DNA from: CAVZGO01 sp963774935
GTDB taxonomy: Bacteria; Chloroflexota; Anaerolineae; Anaerolineales; UBA4823
Length of the DNA stretch: 64,000 nt
Direction: 5' to 3'
NCBI GenBank assembly: GCA_963774935.1
Contig: CAVZGO010000003.1
Location: forward strand, 1-64,000
Numbering within the stretch: position 1 is the first letter of the stretch; every line of letters begins with the position of its first letter. This document shows, piece by piece, positions 17,808 to 26,717 of this stretch. The position numbers and the translations under genes are program-made. The notes beneath the pieces are model-generated. The model had not been told where the DNA came from and searched no databases. It saw nothing but the letters and a program-made list of their open reading frames with translations.

Positions 17808-18724
17808 GATCTGACTCCTTGCAGGAACGCCATCCCTGACATGATCTTTTTCCCTGCCGGCTGGACTTCGTCCAATCTCAGCAAGCCATGTTGTGTTGCA
17901 ATCACAGGGCTGGCTTCCCATACCATGAATTTACCCGGTTGGGCTTGAATTTTTAGGGGTATAACAGAGGCATTGTGAACCTTAATTGGTAAATCCTGAA
18001 ATATAAAAAAGGTACCAGGCCAGGGATTGTATGCGCGGACCATGCGCTCCAATTCTTCTGCGGACAAATGGAAGTCTAAGAGTCCGTTCTTTTTCTCAAG
18101 CATCGGTGCATAGGTTGCTTTTTCCTCATCCTGCAGGCGTGGCTGTATTTCCCCATTGAGATAACCTGGGATGGTTGCCAGTAGCAGCTCGGCTCCAATA
18201 TTAGCAAGCCGGTTGCCTAACGACTCTGCGGTATCACTTGGTTGGATGATTTCAGCTTGTTGAGTGAGAATCGGTCCGGTATCGACCCCAGGATCCATGC
18301 GCATGATGGTGATCCCAGTCTGGTGGTCACCATACCTTATAGCAGCCTGGATAGGCGCGGCGCCGCGCCAGCGCGGTAGCAGCGAGCCGTGCACGTTTAT
18401 GCAGCCAAACTGCGGCAAATCGAGGATTATCGGACGTAAGATCTGCCCGAAGGCTGCGACGACAATCAAATCCGGTGCCCAGGAAATTATTCTGTTTATG
18501 GCATCCGGCTCCTTCAGGCGTTGAGGTTGGATGATTGGCAGACCAAGCTCGTCGCAGACAAGCTTAACCGGTGGCGGTGTCAGGGCGCGACCTCGACCCG
18601 CAGGCCGGTCAGGCTGGGTGACTACTCCGGTAATTTGATATTGAGCAGCCAGGAGGCGTAAACTTGGGACCGCAAATCCAGGCGAACCCATGAAGACAAT
18701 CTTTGGAGAGATACTCATTTTCAA
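17795..18724 (-). CDS. fmt: Methionyl-tRNA formyltransferase
   Basis: Formylates Met-tRNAi using 10-formyl-THF. 309 residues. Landmarks: FMGSPGFAVPSL, TQPDRPAGRGRAL, the catalytic block GCINVHGSLLPRWRGAAPIQ, and MDPGVDTGPIL, plus the C-terminal tRNA-binding domain (RMVRAYNPWPGTFF). Start could be 18724 or the ATG two codons later. It lies downstream of tRNA-Leu, separated by a terminator hairpin. Confidence 0.96.
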   Translation of the reverse strand: MKMSISPKIVFMGSPGFAVPSLRLLAAQYQITGVVTQPDRPAGRGRALTPPPVKLVCDELGLPIIQPQRLKEPDAINRIISWAPDLIVVAAFGQILRPIILDLPQFGCINVHGSLLPRWRGAAPIQAAIRYGDHQTGITIMRMDPGVDTGPILTQQAEIIQPSDTAESLGNRLANIGAELLLATIPGYLNGEIQPRLQDEEKATYAPMLEKKNGLLDFHLSAEELERMVRAYNPWPGTFFIFQDLPIKVHNASVIPLKIQAQPGKFMVWEASPVIATQHGLLRLDEVQPAGKKIMSGMAFLQGVRSWES

Positions 18725-18734
18725 TGCAACCAGC

Positions 18735-18774
18735 CAAAATTAAGGTTCCGTGGAGAAACTAACCACGGAACCTT
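18735..18774 (-). terminator. Terminator hairpin after tRNA-Leu
   Basis: A perfect 12-bp inverted repeat, AAGGTTCCGTGG / CCACGGAACCTT (18742-18753 with 18763-18774), 9-base loop. Read on the minus strand it is followed by AATTTT, and it lies between tRNA-Leu and fmt. The T run is short but the stem is strong. Confidence 0.7.
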
Positions 18775-18788
18775 GGTTCTTTAATAAT

Positions 18789-18874
18789 GGGGCCGGTGGG
18801 AATCGAACCCACAAGGTACTCCCGTACCGGAGGATTTTAAGTCCCCTGCGTCTGCCTAGTTCCGCCACAGCCCC
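18789..18874 (-). tRNA. tRNA-Leu (anticodon UAA)
   Basis: 86-nt class II tRNA. On the minus strand it opens GGGGCTG and closes CGGCCCC, with D-arm GGCGGAACTAGGCAGACGC, anticodon loop CTTAAAA (UAA, reading UUA), a long variable arm (CCGGTACGGGAGTACCTT) and T-arm GTGGGTTCGATTCCCAC. The 3' CCA is not encoded. Confidence 0.96.
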
Positions 18875-18944
18875 CCAGAACCATTTTAAGCAGTTTACTC
18901 GATTGGTCAAGGGCTAATTATTCACCAATCCGCTGCTTATTTAA

Positions 18945-19688
18945 TTATACGCGAGACCGCCAGATCGCAGATGCTACTTCCTTGAAGTTTGACCACAGGA
19001 TGAACATTATGATCAGGGCAGCGGTGCCGCTAACAAAATTCACATACGGGATGATGCTTACGCAGATCAAGATGCAGTAAGCCAGCGCCAACCCGGTATT
19101 CGCCTGCGGAGCTGCAATTCCTCTCTCCTGGGTGTAGCGGTTCATGTCTTCTGCCAGACCTTTTACCGCCTGGAAAACCCAGTAAAAATTGAAGAATGGG
19201 ATAAACATAAAGCCAACTGCCTGGCCTGGTGTGGCGCGGTGATATCCATCCTGGATGATTTCCCAGTAGCGGTAGAGCAGCATATATAAAAGCACCATGG
19301 ATGCAATCGCTGCAAATATGCCGATGACAATGAAGGACGTCGGAATTGCAACGATCATCAAGATCCAGGACCATTGAAACAGATCGTTCAAACCCTTGAT
19401 TTGATCTGCCGGGAGTTTATACAGACCGTATTGAGGTTGTGGATAACTGCCGTAAGGAGCGGCTGCAGCATAACCTGGGGTTGCCGGGACGACAGGTGCG
19501 TACGACGGCGGAGGGGTAAAAGCCGGGAGCTGGCTTCCCAGGGCTGTTGCCTGTAACGGCATCCAATCTGCCATGCCATCTTGCCAGACAAGCGTGTTTG
19601 CGTTGATGGTTTGGTTTTGTACCAGATTTTGGATGGTTGCTTCATCAAATGGACCGAAGCGCTGGTTATTTTGTACGTAGTACCACAT
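18945..19688 (-). CDS. GYF_2-domain membrane protein
   Basis: 247 residues. Residues 1-50 form a GYF_2 domain (WYYVQNNQRFGPFDEATIQNLV, LVWQDGMADWMPL), a module thought to bind proline-rich partners. A Pro/Tyr-rich linker follows, then four hydrophobic segments with the conserved-looking FIPFFNFYWVFQAVKGLAEDMN, as seen in DUF4328-like proteins. Function unknown. AAGGAATCG precedes the ATG. The 120-bp upstream spacer is very AT-rich with short inverted repeats and nothing recognisable as a gene. Confidence 0.8.
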   Translation of the reverse strand: MWYYVQNNQRFGPFDEATIQNLVQNQTINANTLVWQDGMADWMPLQATALGSQLPAFTPPPSYAPVVPATPGYAAAAPYGSYPQPQYGLYKLPADQIKGLNDLFQWSWILMIVAIPTSFIVIGIFAAIASMVLLYMLLYRYWEIIQDGYHRATPGQAVGFMFIPFFNFYWVFQAVKGLAEDMNRYTQERGIAAPQANTGLALAYCILICVSIIPYVNFVSGTAALIIMFILWSNFKEVASAIWRSRV

Positions 19689-19809
19689 AGACGATTCCTT
19701 TCTTGATGAATGGCAGATGAGTGGATGACTTATTTATTATATATAGAATTAATATATATTCTGATATTCTAATCCTAATGAAATATTAAGCATATATAAT
19801 TTTTGTAAA

Positions 19810-20475
19810 TTAATGGTTTTTTATTTCCTTTCGAAAGCTTGCATACCTGGAAAATAGATGGACCCAGGCAGGGGAGCTGCGAACAACTGCCTCACTCATT
19901 CGAATATTTTGGCGTAACTCGGCTGCGCTCGTAAATTCGGGTATTAATAGTGTGGCTCTTCCTAACTCGAATAGTGCATGTGCGTCGGAGCCAGCCGTAC
20001 CCGCAAGATCATATCTTGATGCGAACTCTTGCGCTTGGGTATTGTATATGCCCTGTATACAGCGCGCGTTGAATACCTCGATCGCATCCACAAGCTGATG
20101 AATGTCGAGAAGGTCCGGCTCTGACCAATGACCGCTGCGCATTTTGTCGAATGGATGCGAAACACTAATAAACGCACCTTGCTGTCTCAGGCGAGCGATC
20201 GCTTCTTTCGCTTCCAGTCCTGCCGGTATTTCTTCTTGAACAAAAGCAGCTAATAACTCGCCTGAGCAAGTCATTATTTCTTCCCCAATGATGATCAATT
20301 TTGGATCGATTGCCTTCGCTTCGAGAGCTCCCTGGATGGAATTGTGGTCGGTGACAATTAACCTATCGATCCCTTTTTTTCGGGCGGCTGCCACAAGGTC
20401 TTTCGGGCGCGTTAAACTATCCTTCGATATACAGGTGTGACAATGGAACTCAACTCGCAGTCGGCTTGAGCTCAT
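19810..20475 (-). CDS. PHP-domain metal-dependent phosphoesterase
   Basis: 221 residues. Polymerase-and-histidinol-phosphatase fold with metal ligands in EFHCHTCISKDS, VTDHNSIQGA, GEEI, SVSHPFD and GSDAH, the usual order. Such proteins act as 3'-5' oligonucleotide or nucleoside-phosphate phosphatases; the exact substrate is unknown. The ATG directly follows the TAG stop of the DUF362 gene, so the two are co-transcribed. Confidence 0.88.
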   Translation of the reverse strand: MSSSRLRVEFHCHTCISKDSLTRPKDLVAAARKKGIDRLIVTDHNSIQGALEAKAIDPKLIIIGEEIMTCSGELLAAFVQEEIPAGLEAKEAIARLRQQGAFISVSHPFDKMRSGHWSEPDLLDIHQLVDAIEVFNARCIQGIYNTQAQEFASRYDLAGTAGSDAHALFELGRATLLIPEFTSAAELRQNIRMSEAVVRSSPAWVHLFSRYASFRKEIKNH

Positions 20476-21694
20476 CTAGGCTTTTGATCTTCGGCGGAGC
20501 ATATAGAGCACGCTGGCTGCAAGCATTGTTGCTGCCGCGATGCCCAACGAAGCCTGGACAACCGTCTTGGGTTCCATCCCAGGCATCACAACCGTTCCGT
20601 CGCCATATGACTGGAACATCCTGCCCCACTTTGTCTCCAGGGCTGCATGAACTCGCTTTCGTCCGACGAATGGATACCAATAGACATTATGGTAGAAATT
20701 ACTGGCGAAGTACGACCATGGCACCAATGGACTCTGGAGTAAGATCTTTTCGAATGGCTTGAGCGGTCCATGATAAATGAGCTTTTGACCCCTGCTCGCC
20801 AGTGTGTCCTCCTGGATGAAATTCCACGGGGCTTCCTGCTCAATATCGTATCCAACAATTTCAATCTGGCGAGGATCACCAATACCCAGATCCATGTCGT
20901 GAGCAAGGCGAATAAAGCGTATGTCCATTGGGTTAAAACCCTGGAGTTTGGCTGAGACCGCGTCAATTGCCACCTGATCAGCCGAGGCGAGAAGAATATC
21001 TTTTTCGTGCCAGCGCATGGCGCGTGGACCAGGCCCATCGCCGGCGAATGTCCCATCCATCACGGCAAACAAGCCAGGGTGAATGTCCTGCTGGATCATA
21101 AGTAAATCTACCAGGGTGTCGTGGATCACTGAATGTGTCCAGTGGCGATTCCGATGTAATAGACCGCCGAAAGCATTTTTCATCGCGCCTGTGATAGTGG
21201 TGAAGACATGGGTTTTTACCGTCGGAAGGTGAATCATATTCATCCCGACCAAAGCTTTTGGGATGTAAACACCTTGTGGATATACTTTGTCAAGCACTAA
21301 GAAAGGTCGCTTGGGGACATATTCAACCCAATCAAAATCCTGGTTATAAAGGTAAAGGCACGGGTACTTCGGCTTGATCTGTGACCACGCGGTGTTTGTT
21401 GTTTCGCTCTGCATCTGACGTGTCAACTACTACGGTGTCATTGTGGACGCCAACAAGATTCGTATAGCCAAGATTGTTCAGCCCTCTAATCACACCCTCC
21501 AGCTGCCATGGCGCGGTGGAGCATGCCGGATACCATGTCTGCCAGGAGACATTGATCTTTAAGCCGGTTTGTATTTCTGGTTTCAATGCCTGTTGAACGC
21601 CAGCAAGCTTCATCACAGATTCTATGTCTTGTAGAATCGTTTCGGGTGAGGTTTTTACGACTGCTACAACACCTTTCCCTGGAAAATTACTCAT
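20476..21694 (-). CDS. DUF362 domain-containing protein (frame broken once)
   Basis: About 405 residues when two frames are joined. The start is ATG 21694 (MSNFPGKGVVAVVKTSPET), with GGAGGAGTC upstream. The first frame ends just after DTSDAERNNKHRVV...AEVP; one extra base near 21360 shifts into CLYLYNQDFDWVEY and the rest. DUF362 landmarks: LKINVSWQTWYPACSTAPWQ, MNMIHLPTVKTHVFTTITGAMKNAFGGLL, DGTFAGDGPGPRAM. A C-terminal hydrophobic helix (AAATMLAASVLYML) may anchor it. The family is often tied to iron-sulphur or redox processes but is not biochemically defined. The break is probably a sequencing error. Confidence 0.82.
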
Positions 21695-21800
21695 GACTCC
21701 TCCGTCACCTTGTTGGTTCATCGAGATTTGGGAAATTAAGACTTTATCCAATTGGATAATTTACTCGAAACCAGGGTGATTATATCCCGAATTTATTGGT

Positions 21801-21806
21801 TATAAT
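21801..21806 (+). promoter_or_regulatory. Candidate -10 element abutting psuK
   Basis: TATAAT ends 8 bp before the psuK ATG. There is no Shine-Dalgarno sequence in between, so the message would be leaderless or nearly so. The -35 region is unconvincing. Confidence 0.5.
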
Positions 21807-21814
21807 CAGATGTC

Positions 21815-22774
21815 ATGCATAGGCCACAGGAAATAGCATTGGAGGCAAAAGGGCCGGTTCTGGTTATTGGCAGCTCAGGTGTCGATATTATTGGCCGCGT
21901 TCAGGGCGAGATTCAACCAGGCACGTCAAATCCCTCCCAAATCCGTATTGTATTCGGTGGGGTAGGGCGAAATGTGGCAGAAAACCTCGCCCGATTAGGG
22001 CAGCCGGTAACTTTGATATCCGCCATAGGAGCGGACGATAGAGGGGATGCGCTGATCGCTCATGTCACGGAAGTAGGCGTGGACACATCCTGCGTGATCC
22101 GGTCACCCGATTTTCCGACAGACACCTATCTGGCAATCGTCAATAATCGTGGCGAGCTCCAATACGCGATGGACGATATGCGTGCGAGCAAATCCATCAC
22201 TTCTGCCTATCTTAAGCTCCATCAACAGCTGTTTGAAGAAGCGTCGCTGGTGTATGTAGATGCAAATTTGAACAAAGACGCACTGCGCACCGCCTTTTTC
22301 CTGGCTCGTCGAGCCGGAACACCCGTGGCAGCCGATCCAACTTCAGACAGCCTGGCGAGCCGATTAGTTCCATATCTGAATAAGATTTACATGGTCTCCC
22401 CAAACCTGACTGAAGCATGTATTCTTTGCGAACGTCCGCTGGAATCAGGCAAGCGAAGACAAGTGATCGATGCGGCGCGTGCGCTGATCAGCAAAGGAAT
22501 TAAATTAGTAATCCTCACATTGGCACATCAAGGTGTTTATTACGCTACTTCGGAGACTGCCGGATTCGTCCCAGCGATGAAAACAGAGATTGTCGATCCA
22601 ACTGGAGCTGGTGATGCTTTAAGCGCCACAGTAGTGTACGCGTTGCTGAATGACATTCCTTTGGATGATGCTATTCGACTCGGCGTGACTGCAGCAAGTT
22701 TGACATTACAACACCCGGGTGCCGTGTTTCCTGAGCTTAGTTTGGACAAACTCTACGAAAGATTGGTGATCTAA
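21815..22774 (+). CDS. psuK: PfkB-family kinase, probably pseudouridine kinase
   Basis: 319 residues. Ribokinase fold: N-terminal GSSGVDIIGRV, GGVGRNVAENLARLG (substrate loop), and the C-terminal signature DPTGAGDALSA with the catalytic Asp. The next gene, 1 bp away, is pseudouridine-5'-phosphate glycosidase, so the likely reaction is phosphorylation of pseudouridine from RNA turnover. Assignment rests mainly on that neighbour. TATAAT lies 8 bp ahead of the ATG and no ribosome-binding site is visible. Confidence 0.88.
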   Translation: MHRPQEIALEAKGPVLVIGSSGVDIIGRVQGEIQPGTSNPSQIRIVFGGVGRNVAENLARLGQPVTLISAIGADDRGDALIAHVTEVGVDTSCVIRSPDFPTDTYLAIVNNRGELQYAMDDMRASKSITSAYLKLHQQLFEEASLVYVDANLNKDALRTAFFLARRAGTPVAADPTSDSLASRLVPYLNKIYMVSPNLTEACILCERPLESGKRRQVIDAARALISKGIKLVILTLAHQGVYYATSETAGFVPAMKTEIVDPTGAGDALSATVVYALLNDIPLDDAIRLGVTAASLTLQHPGAVFPELSLDKLYERLVI

Positions 22775-22775
22775 T

Positions 22776-23711
22776 ATGCCACATGAAATTACCCCTAACA
22801 TTATTTTGAGCGACGATGTTTATCAGGCTTTATCCAACATGCTGCCTGTCGTTGCCTTGGAATCAACGGTCATTACCCACGGTCTTCCATACCCTCAAAA
22901 TCAAAATCTCGCAATGGATATGGAAAGCCAGGTACGTGACGAAGGCGCAACTCCTGCAACGGTCGCATTGATTGATGGAAATATTAAGCTTGGTTTGGAC
23001 CGCGATGAGCTGGAGTGGCTCTCGAAAACCTCCGGATTGCATAAAATAAGCAGCCGTGATTTTGGTCCAGCGATAGCAAAACACTGGAGCGGTGGAACGA
23101 CCGTGGCGGCGACGATGGTGGCTGCTTATGCAGCAGGCATAAAGGTCTTCGCCACTGGCGGCATCGGAGGGGTTCATCGCTGCTTTGGTGGTGATAATGC
23201 AAAACTCGCCACGGACATTTCAGCAGATCTGACTCAATTAGCGCGCACTCCAATGGTTGTGGTATGTGCTGGCGCAAAAGCAATATTGGATCTGCCGGCT
23301 ACTTTGGAGTATCTTGAAACCTGGGCTGTACCGGTTGCTGGCTACCAGGTTGACGAGTTTCCCGCATTTTATTCGCGCGAAAGTGGACTGTCAGTAAGTG
23401 TCAGGGCTGATTCTGCTCAAGACGTAGCGCAAATTGCTCTCGCACACTGGCAAATGGGATTCCAGAGTGCTGTACTGGTAGCAAATCCACCTCCGGCTGA
23501 TAAGGCTTTACCCCGGGATGTTGTGGAGCACGCCATTGATCAAGCCCTTGAAGATGCAGCCAGGCAGGGGGTGCGCGGTCAAAAGGTTACGCCTTTCCTG
23601 TTACAGCGCATGGCAGAAATCACTGCAGGCTCAAGCGTAAATGCTAACCTGGCGCTACTCCTGAACAATGCCAGGGTCGCTGCGGAGATTGCCAAAGCCT
23701 TTTCCCATTAA
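22776..23711 (+). CDS. psuG: Pseudouridine-5'-phosphate glycosidase
   Basis: Splits pseudouridine 5'-phosphate (C-C bond) into uracil and ribose-5-phosphate. 311 residues. Landmarks: VALESTVITHGLPYPQN, EGATPATVALIDG, SGGTTVAATMVAAYAAGI, FATGGIGGVHR, AGAKAILDLPATLEYLET, and GSSVNANLALLLNNA. Follows psuK by 1 bp. The uracil released can enter UMP through upp at 11.8 kb. Confidence 0.96.
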   Translation: MPHEITPNIILSDDVYQALSNMLPVVALESTVITHGLPYPQNQNLAMDMESQVRDEGATPATVALIDGNIKLGLDRDELEWLSKTSGLHKISSRDFGPAIAKHWSGGTTVAATMVAAYAAGIKVFATGGIGGVHRCFGGDNAKLATDISADLTQLARTPMVVVCAGAKAILDLPATLEYLETWAVPVAGYQVDEFPAFYSRESGLSVSVRADSAQDVAQIALAHWQMGFQSAVLVANPPPADKALPRDVVEHAIDQALEDAARQGVRGQKVTPFLLQRMAEITAGSSVNANLALLLNNARVAAEIAKAFSH

Positions 23712-23713
23712 AC

Positions 23714-24661
23714 TCAGCGCGGCGTTGGGGTCGGCGTTCGTGTCTGGGTTGGAGTTGCTGTTGGTCGCGGGGTGGCAGTGGGCCGGAGTGTTCGTGTGGG
23801 TGTAATGGTCGCGGTTGGACGCAGCGTTCGGGTTGGTATTGGCGTTCGAGTTGGTGTGCTCGTTCGCGTTGGCGTTTCGGTTGGCATCGGTGTTGGAGGG
23901 TCGCCTTCCACAGTAAAGATACCGGATTGCTTCCACTGTTCGCCGACAAATATTTGAATTTCATAATCTCCGGGCAACCATTTATCTGGGGTTGGTTCCC
24001 AATCGGTATATCCTAGACCACCTGAGCCCCCATCCCAGGGTTTTGTCTCAAAATGAACCAGCTCATTTCCCCGATACCATAGTGCACTCCATTGAGCTCC
24101 GGGAACCATTCCGTCATAAGAAAACAACCCATACATGTGACCCACAGGGTTTTGGAAAACGGTGTTAGGGTTCGTGGCGCGATATTCTTCATCGATTCCA
24201 TTCGACACTGTAAGATCTGAAAATATTGCGGATGGATTGGGTGTGACCGTGCTGGAGAATTGGTTTAATATAGCCAAAGGCACGTAAGGAGTTGGGGTAA
24301 TCGTAGGAGTGTCGGTTACCGATGGCGTGAGGGTAATGGTTGGGGTGAGGGTAATGGTTGGCGTGAGGGTAATCGTCGGTGTGATCGTTATTGTGGGAGT
24401 TAATGTAAGAGTTGAGGTCGGAGGAAAAAATTGATAAGCGATGGGTTCGGCAAAAGTATTGAGAAATACGGCGACGAGTATTAATACAACGGCAATGATA
24501 ACCATTCTCCATCCGCGCATGGTCTGAATCCTGCGCATTCGAAAGAATGGCATCCGGCGTGCATTGCGGATATTCGCATATCCACGCCAGGCAAGAATTA
24601 CGACAGCAAGTATGCTCAGTACAAGCGCGGTTTGAATGGCTGTACGAATGTCCAGGTTCAT
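23714..24661 (-). CDS. Membrane protein with Thr/Pro-rich repeats flanking a globular domain
   Basis: 315 residues. Two hydrophobic helices (about 12-27 and 50-70) are followed by an outer TP-rich linker (TITLTPTITLTPT), a globular region of about 130 residues (VSNGIDEEYRATNP, FETKPWDGGSGGLGYTDWEP, LPGDYEIQIFVGEQW) and a second TP/RP-rich tail. The middle resembles the small extracellular binding domains common in Anaerolineae. Function unknown. It converges on psuG (2 bp) and follows the FAH gene by 12 bp on the same strand. Confidence 0.75.
   Translation of the reverse strand: MNLDIRTAIQTALVLSILAVVILAWRGYANIRNARRMPFFRMRRIQTMRGWRMVIIAVVLILVAVFLNTFAEPIAYQFFPPTSTLTLTPTITITPTITLTPTITLTPTITLTPSVTDTPTITPTPYVPLAILNQFSSTVTPNPSAIFSDLTVSNGIDEEYRATNPNTVFQNPVGHMYGLFSYDGMVPGAQWSALWYRGNELVHFETKPWDGGSGGLGYTDWEPTPDKWLPGDYEIQIFVGEQWKQSGIFTVEGDPPTPMPTETPTRTSTPTRTPIPTRTLRPTATITPTRTLRPTATPRPTATPTQTRTPTPTPR
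23741..23895. repeat. Degenerate in-frame repeats coding the TP/RP-rich tail
   Basis: Recurring GTTGG-rich units (GTTGGCGTTC, GTTGGTATTGGCG and relatives) encode the C-terminal Thr/Pro/Arg-rich tail of the minus-strand membrane protein. Such repeats slip easily and are a likely site of length variation. Confidence 0.7.
24309..24390. repeat. Tandem repeat coding the TITLTP linker
   Basis: Three near-identical copies of an 18-base unit of the form GTGAGGGTAATGGTTGG, encoding TITLTP repeats on the minus strand between the second membrane helix and the globular domain. Confidence 0.7.
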
Positions 24662-24673
24662 GAGAAAAATTGG

Positions 24674-25456
24674 TTAACGCGCGGGCTCTTCGGCAACTGA
24701 GTTGCGAAGGATGCCTAACCCTTCGATCGTAATTTCAACGATATCACCAGGCGTTAACGGTCCCACCCCGGCAGGAGTTCCCGTAAAAAGGAGATCTCCT
24801 GGTTCGAGTGTCATCACAGATGAGGCATAGGCGATAAGCTGGCGAATATTGAAAACCATGTCTCTTGTGGATGCCATCTGGCGCATTTCACCATTCACGT
24901 GGCAGGTGATGAGCGCATCCGATGGGTCGAAATCTGTCGCGATCCAGGGTCCGATCGGGCAAAATGTGTCAAAACCCTTGCCGCGTGTCCATTGTCCATC
25001 GCGGCGTTGGAGGTCTCGAGCAGTTACGTCGTTGCCGATGGTATAACCCAAAATATAATTATTCGCCTCTTCCGGGGGTATCCAGCGTCCTTTCTGCCCG
25101 ATGACCACTACAAGTTCACCTTCGTGTTCGACCTGCTGGGATTGAGGCGGCAGGTAAATCGTATCACCCGGTCCAATTAACGAAGAGGGTGGCTTTAAGA
25201 ATAGCAGTGGCACATCCGGAACATCGACACTGTGTTCGCGAGCATGCGCAGCATAATTGCGACCGATGCAGATTATTTTACTGGGAATGATTGGGGCTAG
25301 CAGATGAACGGATTCGAGAGGAATGTCTGCTTCCATGCGACGGAATGAATCGAAAATTGAGCCTTCCAGGAGGCCAATTGACGAGGCATCTTCACCATCT
25401 AGAAGCCAGCCGGTTAAAGGTGGTTCTTTCCTGGTTTGAAATCGAACAAATTTCAT
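24674..25456 (-). CDS. Fumarylacetoacetate hydrolase family protein
   Basis: 260 residues. FAH fold with KIICIGRNYAAHAREH, the metal-binding EHEGELVVVIG, GNDVTARDLQ, GKGFDTFCPIGPW and FTGTPAGVGPL. The family contains hydrolases, decarboxylases and isomerases of 2-keto acids; typical catabolic members in this size class cleave acylpyruvates or act on ketoacids from aromatic or sugar breakdown. The upstream gene (3 bp) is an RpiR-type sugar-phosphate regulator, which favours a sugar-acid role. Exact substrate unknown. Confidence 0.87.
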   Translation of the reverse strand: MKFVRFQTRKEPPLTGWLLDGEDASSIGLLEGSIFDSFRRMEADIPLESVHLLAPIIPSKIICIGRNYAAHAREHSVDVPDVPLLFLKPPSSLIGPGDTIYLPPQSQQVEHEGELVVVIGQKGRWIPPEEANNYILGYTIGNDVTARDLQRRDGQWTRGKGFDTFCPIGPWIATDFDPSDALITCHVNGEMRQMASTRDMVFNIRQLIAYASSVMTLEPGDLLFTGTPAGVGPLTPGDIVEITIEGLGILRNSVAEEPAR

Positions 25457-25459
25457 AAT

Positions 25460-26296
25460 TTACTCGATGGGTAGCTGCAGTCGTTCGGTTAGTGCAATGA
25501 TCGCTTGCTCGGTGCCTGCAAACCGGTCAGCGAAACGCGAGTGGAGCACTCGGGCGATTGTGTACACAACCGCGTCCAGGGTAATGATACCCACCTCAGT
25601 AGAAGGGTGCGACTGTGCTGAGACGACGATGGATGCATAGCGGGCGGAGGGGAGTGATGCAGCAGAAACAATCGCGGCTGTCTGGATGCCTTTCAGCTTC
25701 GCCTGCTCCATTGCACGCGCTATGTAGGGAGATAACCCTGCTACCTCCATCGAGATCAGTAGATCCTGGTTGGTGGCGATGTGAACAGTCCTCGCCAGAT
25801 CGATCATACTGGTGCGAGCGATGTAGATCGGAAAACCGCCTTGCTCTAAGTAGAGAACCAATGAATACGCAGAAGATTGGGCTGGACCTTCGGGCAGGAT
25901 CGTAATTCTGCGGGCGTGACCCAGGGCATTGACAAGCTGCTCGAGTGCAGCAATCTCGATCGACATGCGAGTCTGGTCGAGTGCATGCATAACATCCTGC
26001 ATGGCTTCGTTCACGATACCGGTGGTCGTGGTCGTTTGGGTAGCGAGATCCGGGCGAATGAGCAGATCTTCTTTAACTCGCTGGCGAATTTCCCTTTGCA
26101 AACGCGGAAAACCCGAATAACCCAGGGCTTGCGAAAAGCGGACAACGGTTGCGGCATCAAGATTCAAGGTGTGCGCAAGCTCGCTGGCGGTCATAAAGGC
26201 AGACTCGACGTAAGAATCCAGCAGAAAGTCAGCCAATCTGGCGAAACTTTTAGACATCATTGGGCGTTCTTGGCGGATACGATCTTCGTAATTCAT
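25460..26296 (-). CDS. MurR/RpiR-family transcriptional regulator
   Basis: 278 residues. N-terminal HTH_6 domain (SKSFARLADFLLD, TASELAHTLNLDAATVVRFSQALGYSGF) and a C-terminal SIS sugar-phosphate-binding domain (RRITILPEGPAQSSAYSLVLYLEQGG). Start ATG 26296 has GGAGTGACC upstream. A perfect inverted repeat overlaps its own probable promoter (26363-26380), so autoregulation is likely, and the FAH and Thr/Pro-rich genes downstream are probably in the same transcript. Inducer unknown, probably a phosphosugar. Confidence 0.9.
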   Translation of the reverse strand: MNYEDRIRQERPMMSKSFARLADFLLDSYVESAFMTASELAHTLNLDAATVVRFSQALGYSGFPRLQREIRQRVKEDLLIRPDLATQTTTTTGIVNEAMQDVMHALDQTRMSIEIAALEQLVNALGHARRITILPEGPAQSSAYSLVLYLEQGGFPIYIARTSMIDLARTVHIATNQDLLISMEVAGLSPYIARAMEQAKLKGIQTAAIVSAASLPSARYASIVVSAQSHPSTEVGIITLDAVVYTIARVLHSRFADRFAGTEQAIIALTERLQLPIE

Positions 26297-26362
26297 GAGG
26301 TCACTCCAATTTGATTAATGCTCAGGATCGGGTACACTTCTCAATCTATCATGAAAGAATTT

Positions 26363-26405
26363 CAATTATTGCCATAATTGTAACATAGCAAATTATTAAA
26401 TGCAA
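26363..26405 (-). promoter_or_regulatory. Candidate promoter and overlapping operator of the RpiR gene
   Basis: On the minus strand TTGCAT (26405-26400), a 17-bp spacer and TACAAT (26382-26377) make a plausible promoter. The perfect inverted repeat CAATTAT-TGCC-ATAATTG (26363-26380) lies over the -10, an ideal position for a repressor dimer. Upstream of it, up to the tRNA at 26530, I see nothing gene-like. Confidence 0.55.
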
Positions 26406-26509
26406 CTGGAATTGTAAAGGAGAGCAAAAATTGCATTGCATTAACGAATATTTGTGTTGAGCCAATGAGGATGTCTGAGTAAGAATTATAGAGGGGATGA
26501 AATGGCATG

Positions 26510-26518
26510 TGGTATAAT
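26510..26518 (+). promoter_or_regulatory. Extended -10 promoter of tRNA-Val
   Basis: TGGTATAAT (TGn-TATAAT) ends 11 bp before the tRNA, the spacing expected for a start just ahead of the mature 5' end. No clear -35. Confidence 0.6.
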
Positions 26519-26529
26519 GCCGACTGTTT

Positions 26530-26603
26530 GGGCGCTTAGCTCAGTTGGTCAGAGCGCCTCTCTTACACAGAGGAGGTCGGGGGTTCGAGCCCCTCAGCGC
26601 CCA
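26530..26603 (+). tRNA. tRNA-Val (anticodon UAC)
   Basis: 74 nt. Acceptor GGGCGCT pairs with AGCGCCC; D-arm TAGCTCAGTTGGTCAGAGC; anticodon stem CCTCT/AGAGG around CTTACAC (UAC, reading GUA); T-arm GGGGGTTCGAGCCCCT. CCA not encoded. A terminator follows within 7 bp, so it is a single-gene unit. Confidence 0.97.
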
Positions 26604-26609
26604 CACGAG

Positions 26610-26634
26610 AACCGCCAGATGATGGCGGTTTTTT
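26610..26634 (+). terminator. Rho-independent terminator of tRNA-Val
   Basis: AACCGCCA - GATGA - TGGCGGTT followed by TTTT: perfect 8-bp stem, five-base loop. Confidence 0.92.
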
Positions 26635-26717
26635 GGTTATGCAGTAATCCTCCTCACCTAAACAACTAATCGATGATAGATCTCCTTGAATTGCGAAAGT
26701 TTGCTGCTTCTCAATTA

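Noticed and set aside
17808..17921. 38-residue N-terminal extension of the histidine phosphatase
   Set aside because: It lies wholly inside fmt and an AAGGAGTCAG site precedes the internal ATG at 17807.
23741..24390. CRISPR-like array in the repeat-rich segment
   Set aside because: The repeats are short, degenerate, in-frame and encode Thr/Pro linkers; there are no unique spacers of constant length and no cas genes.
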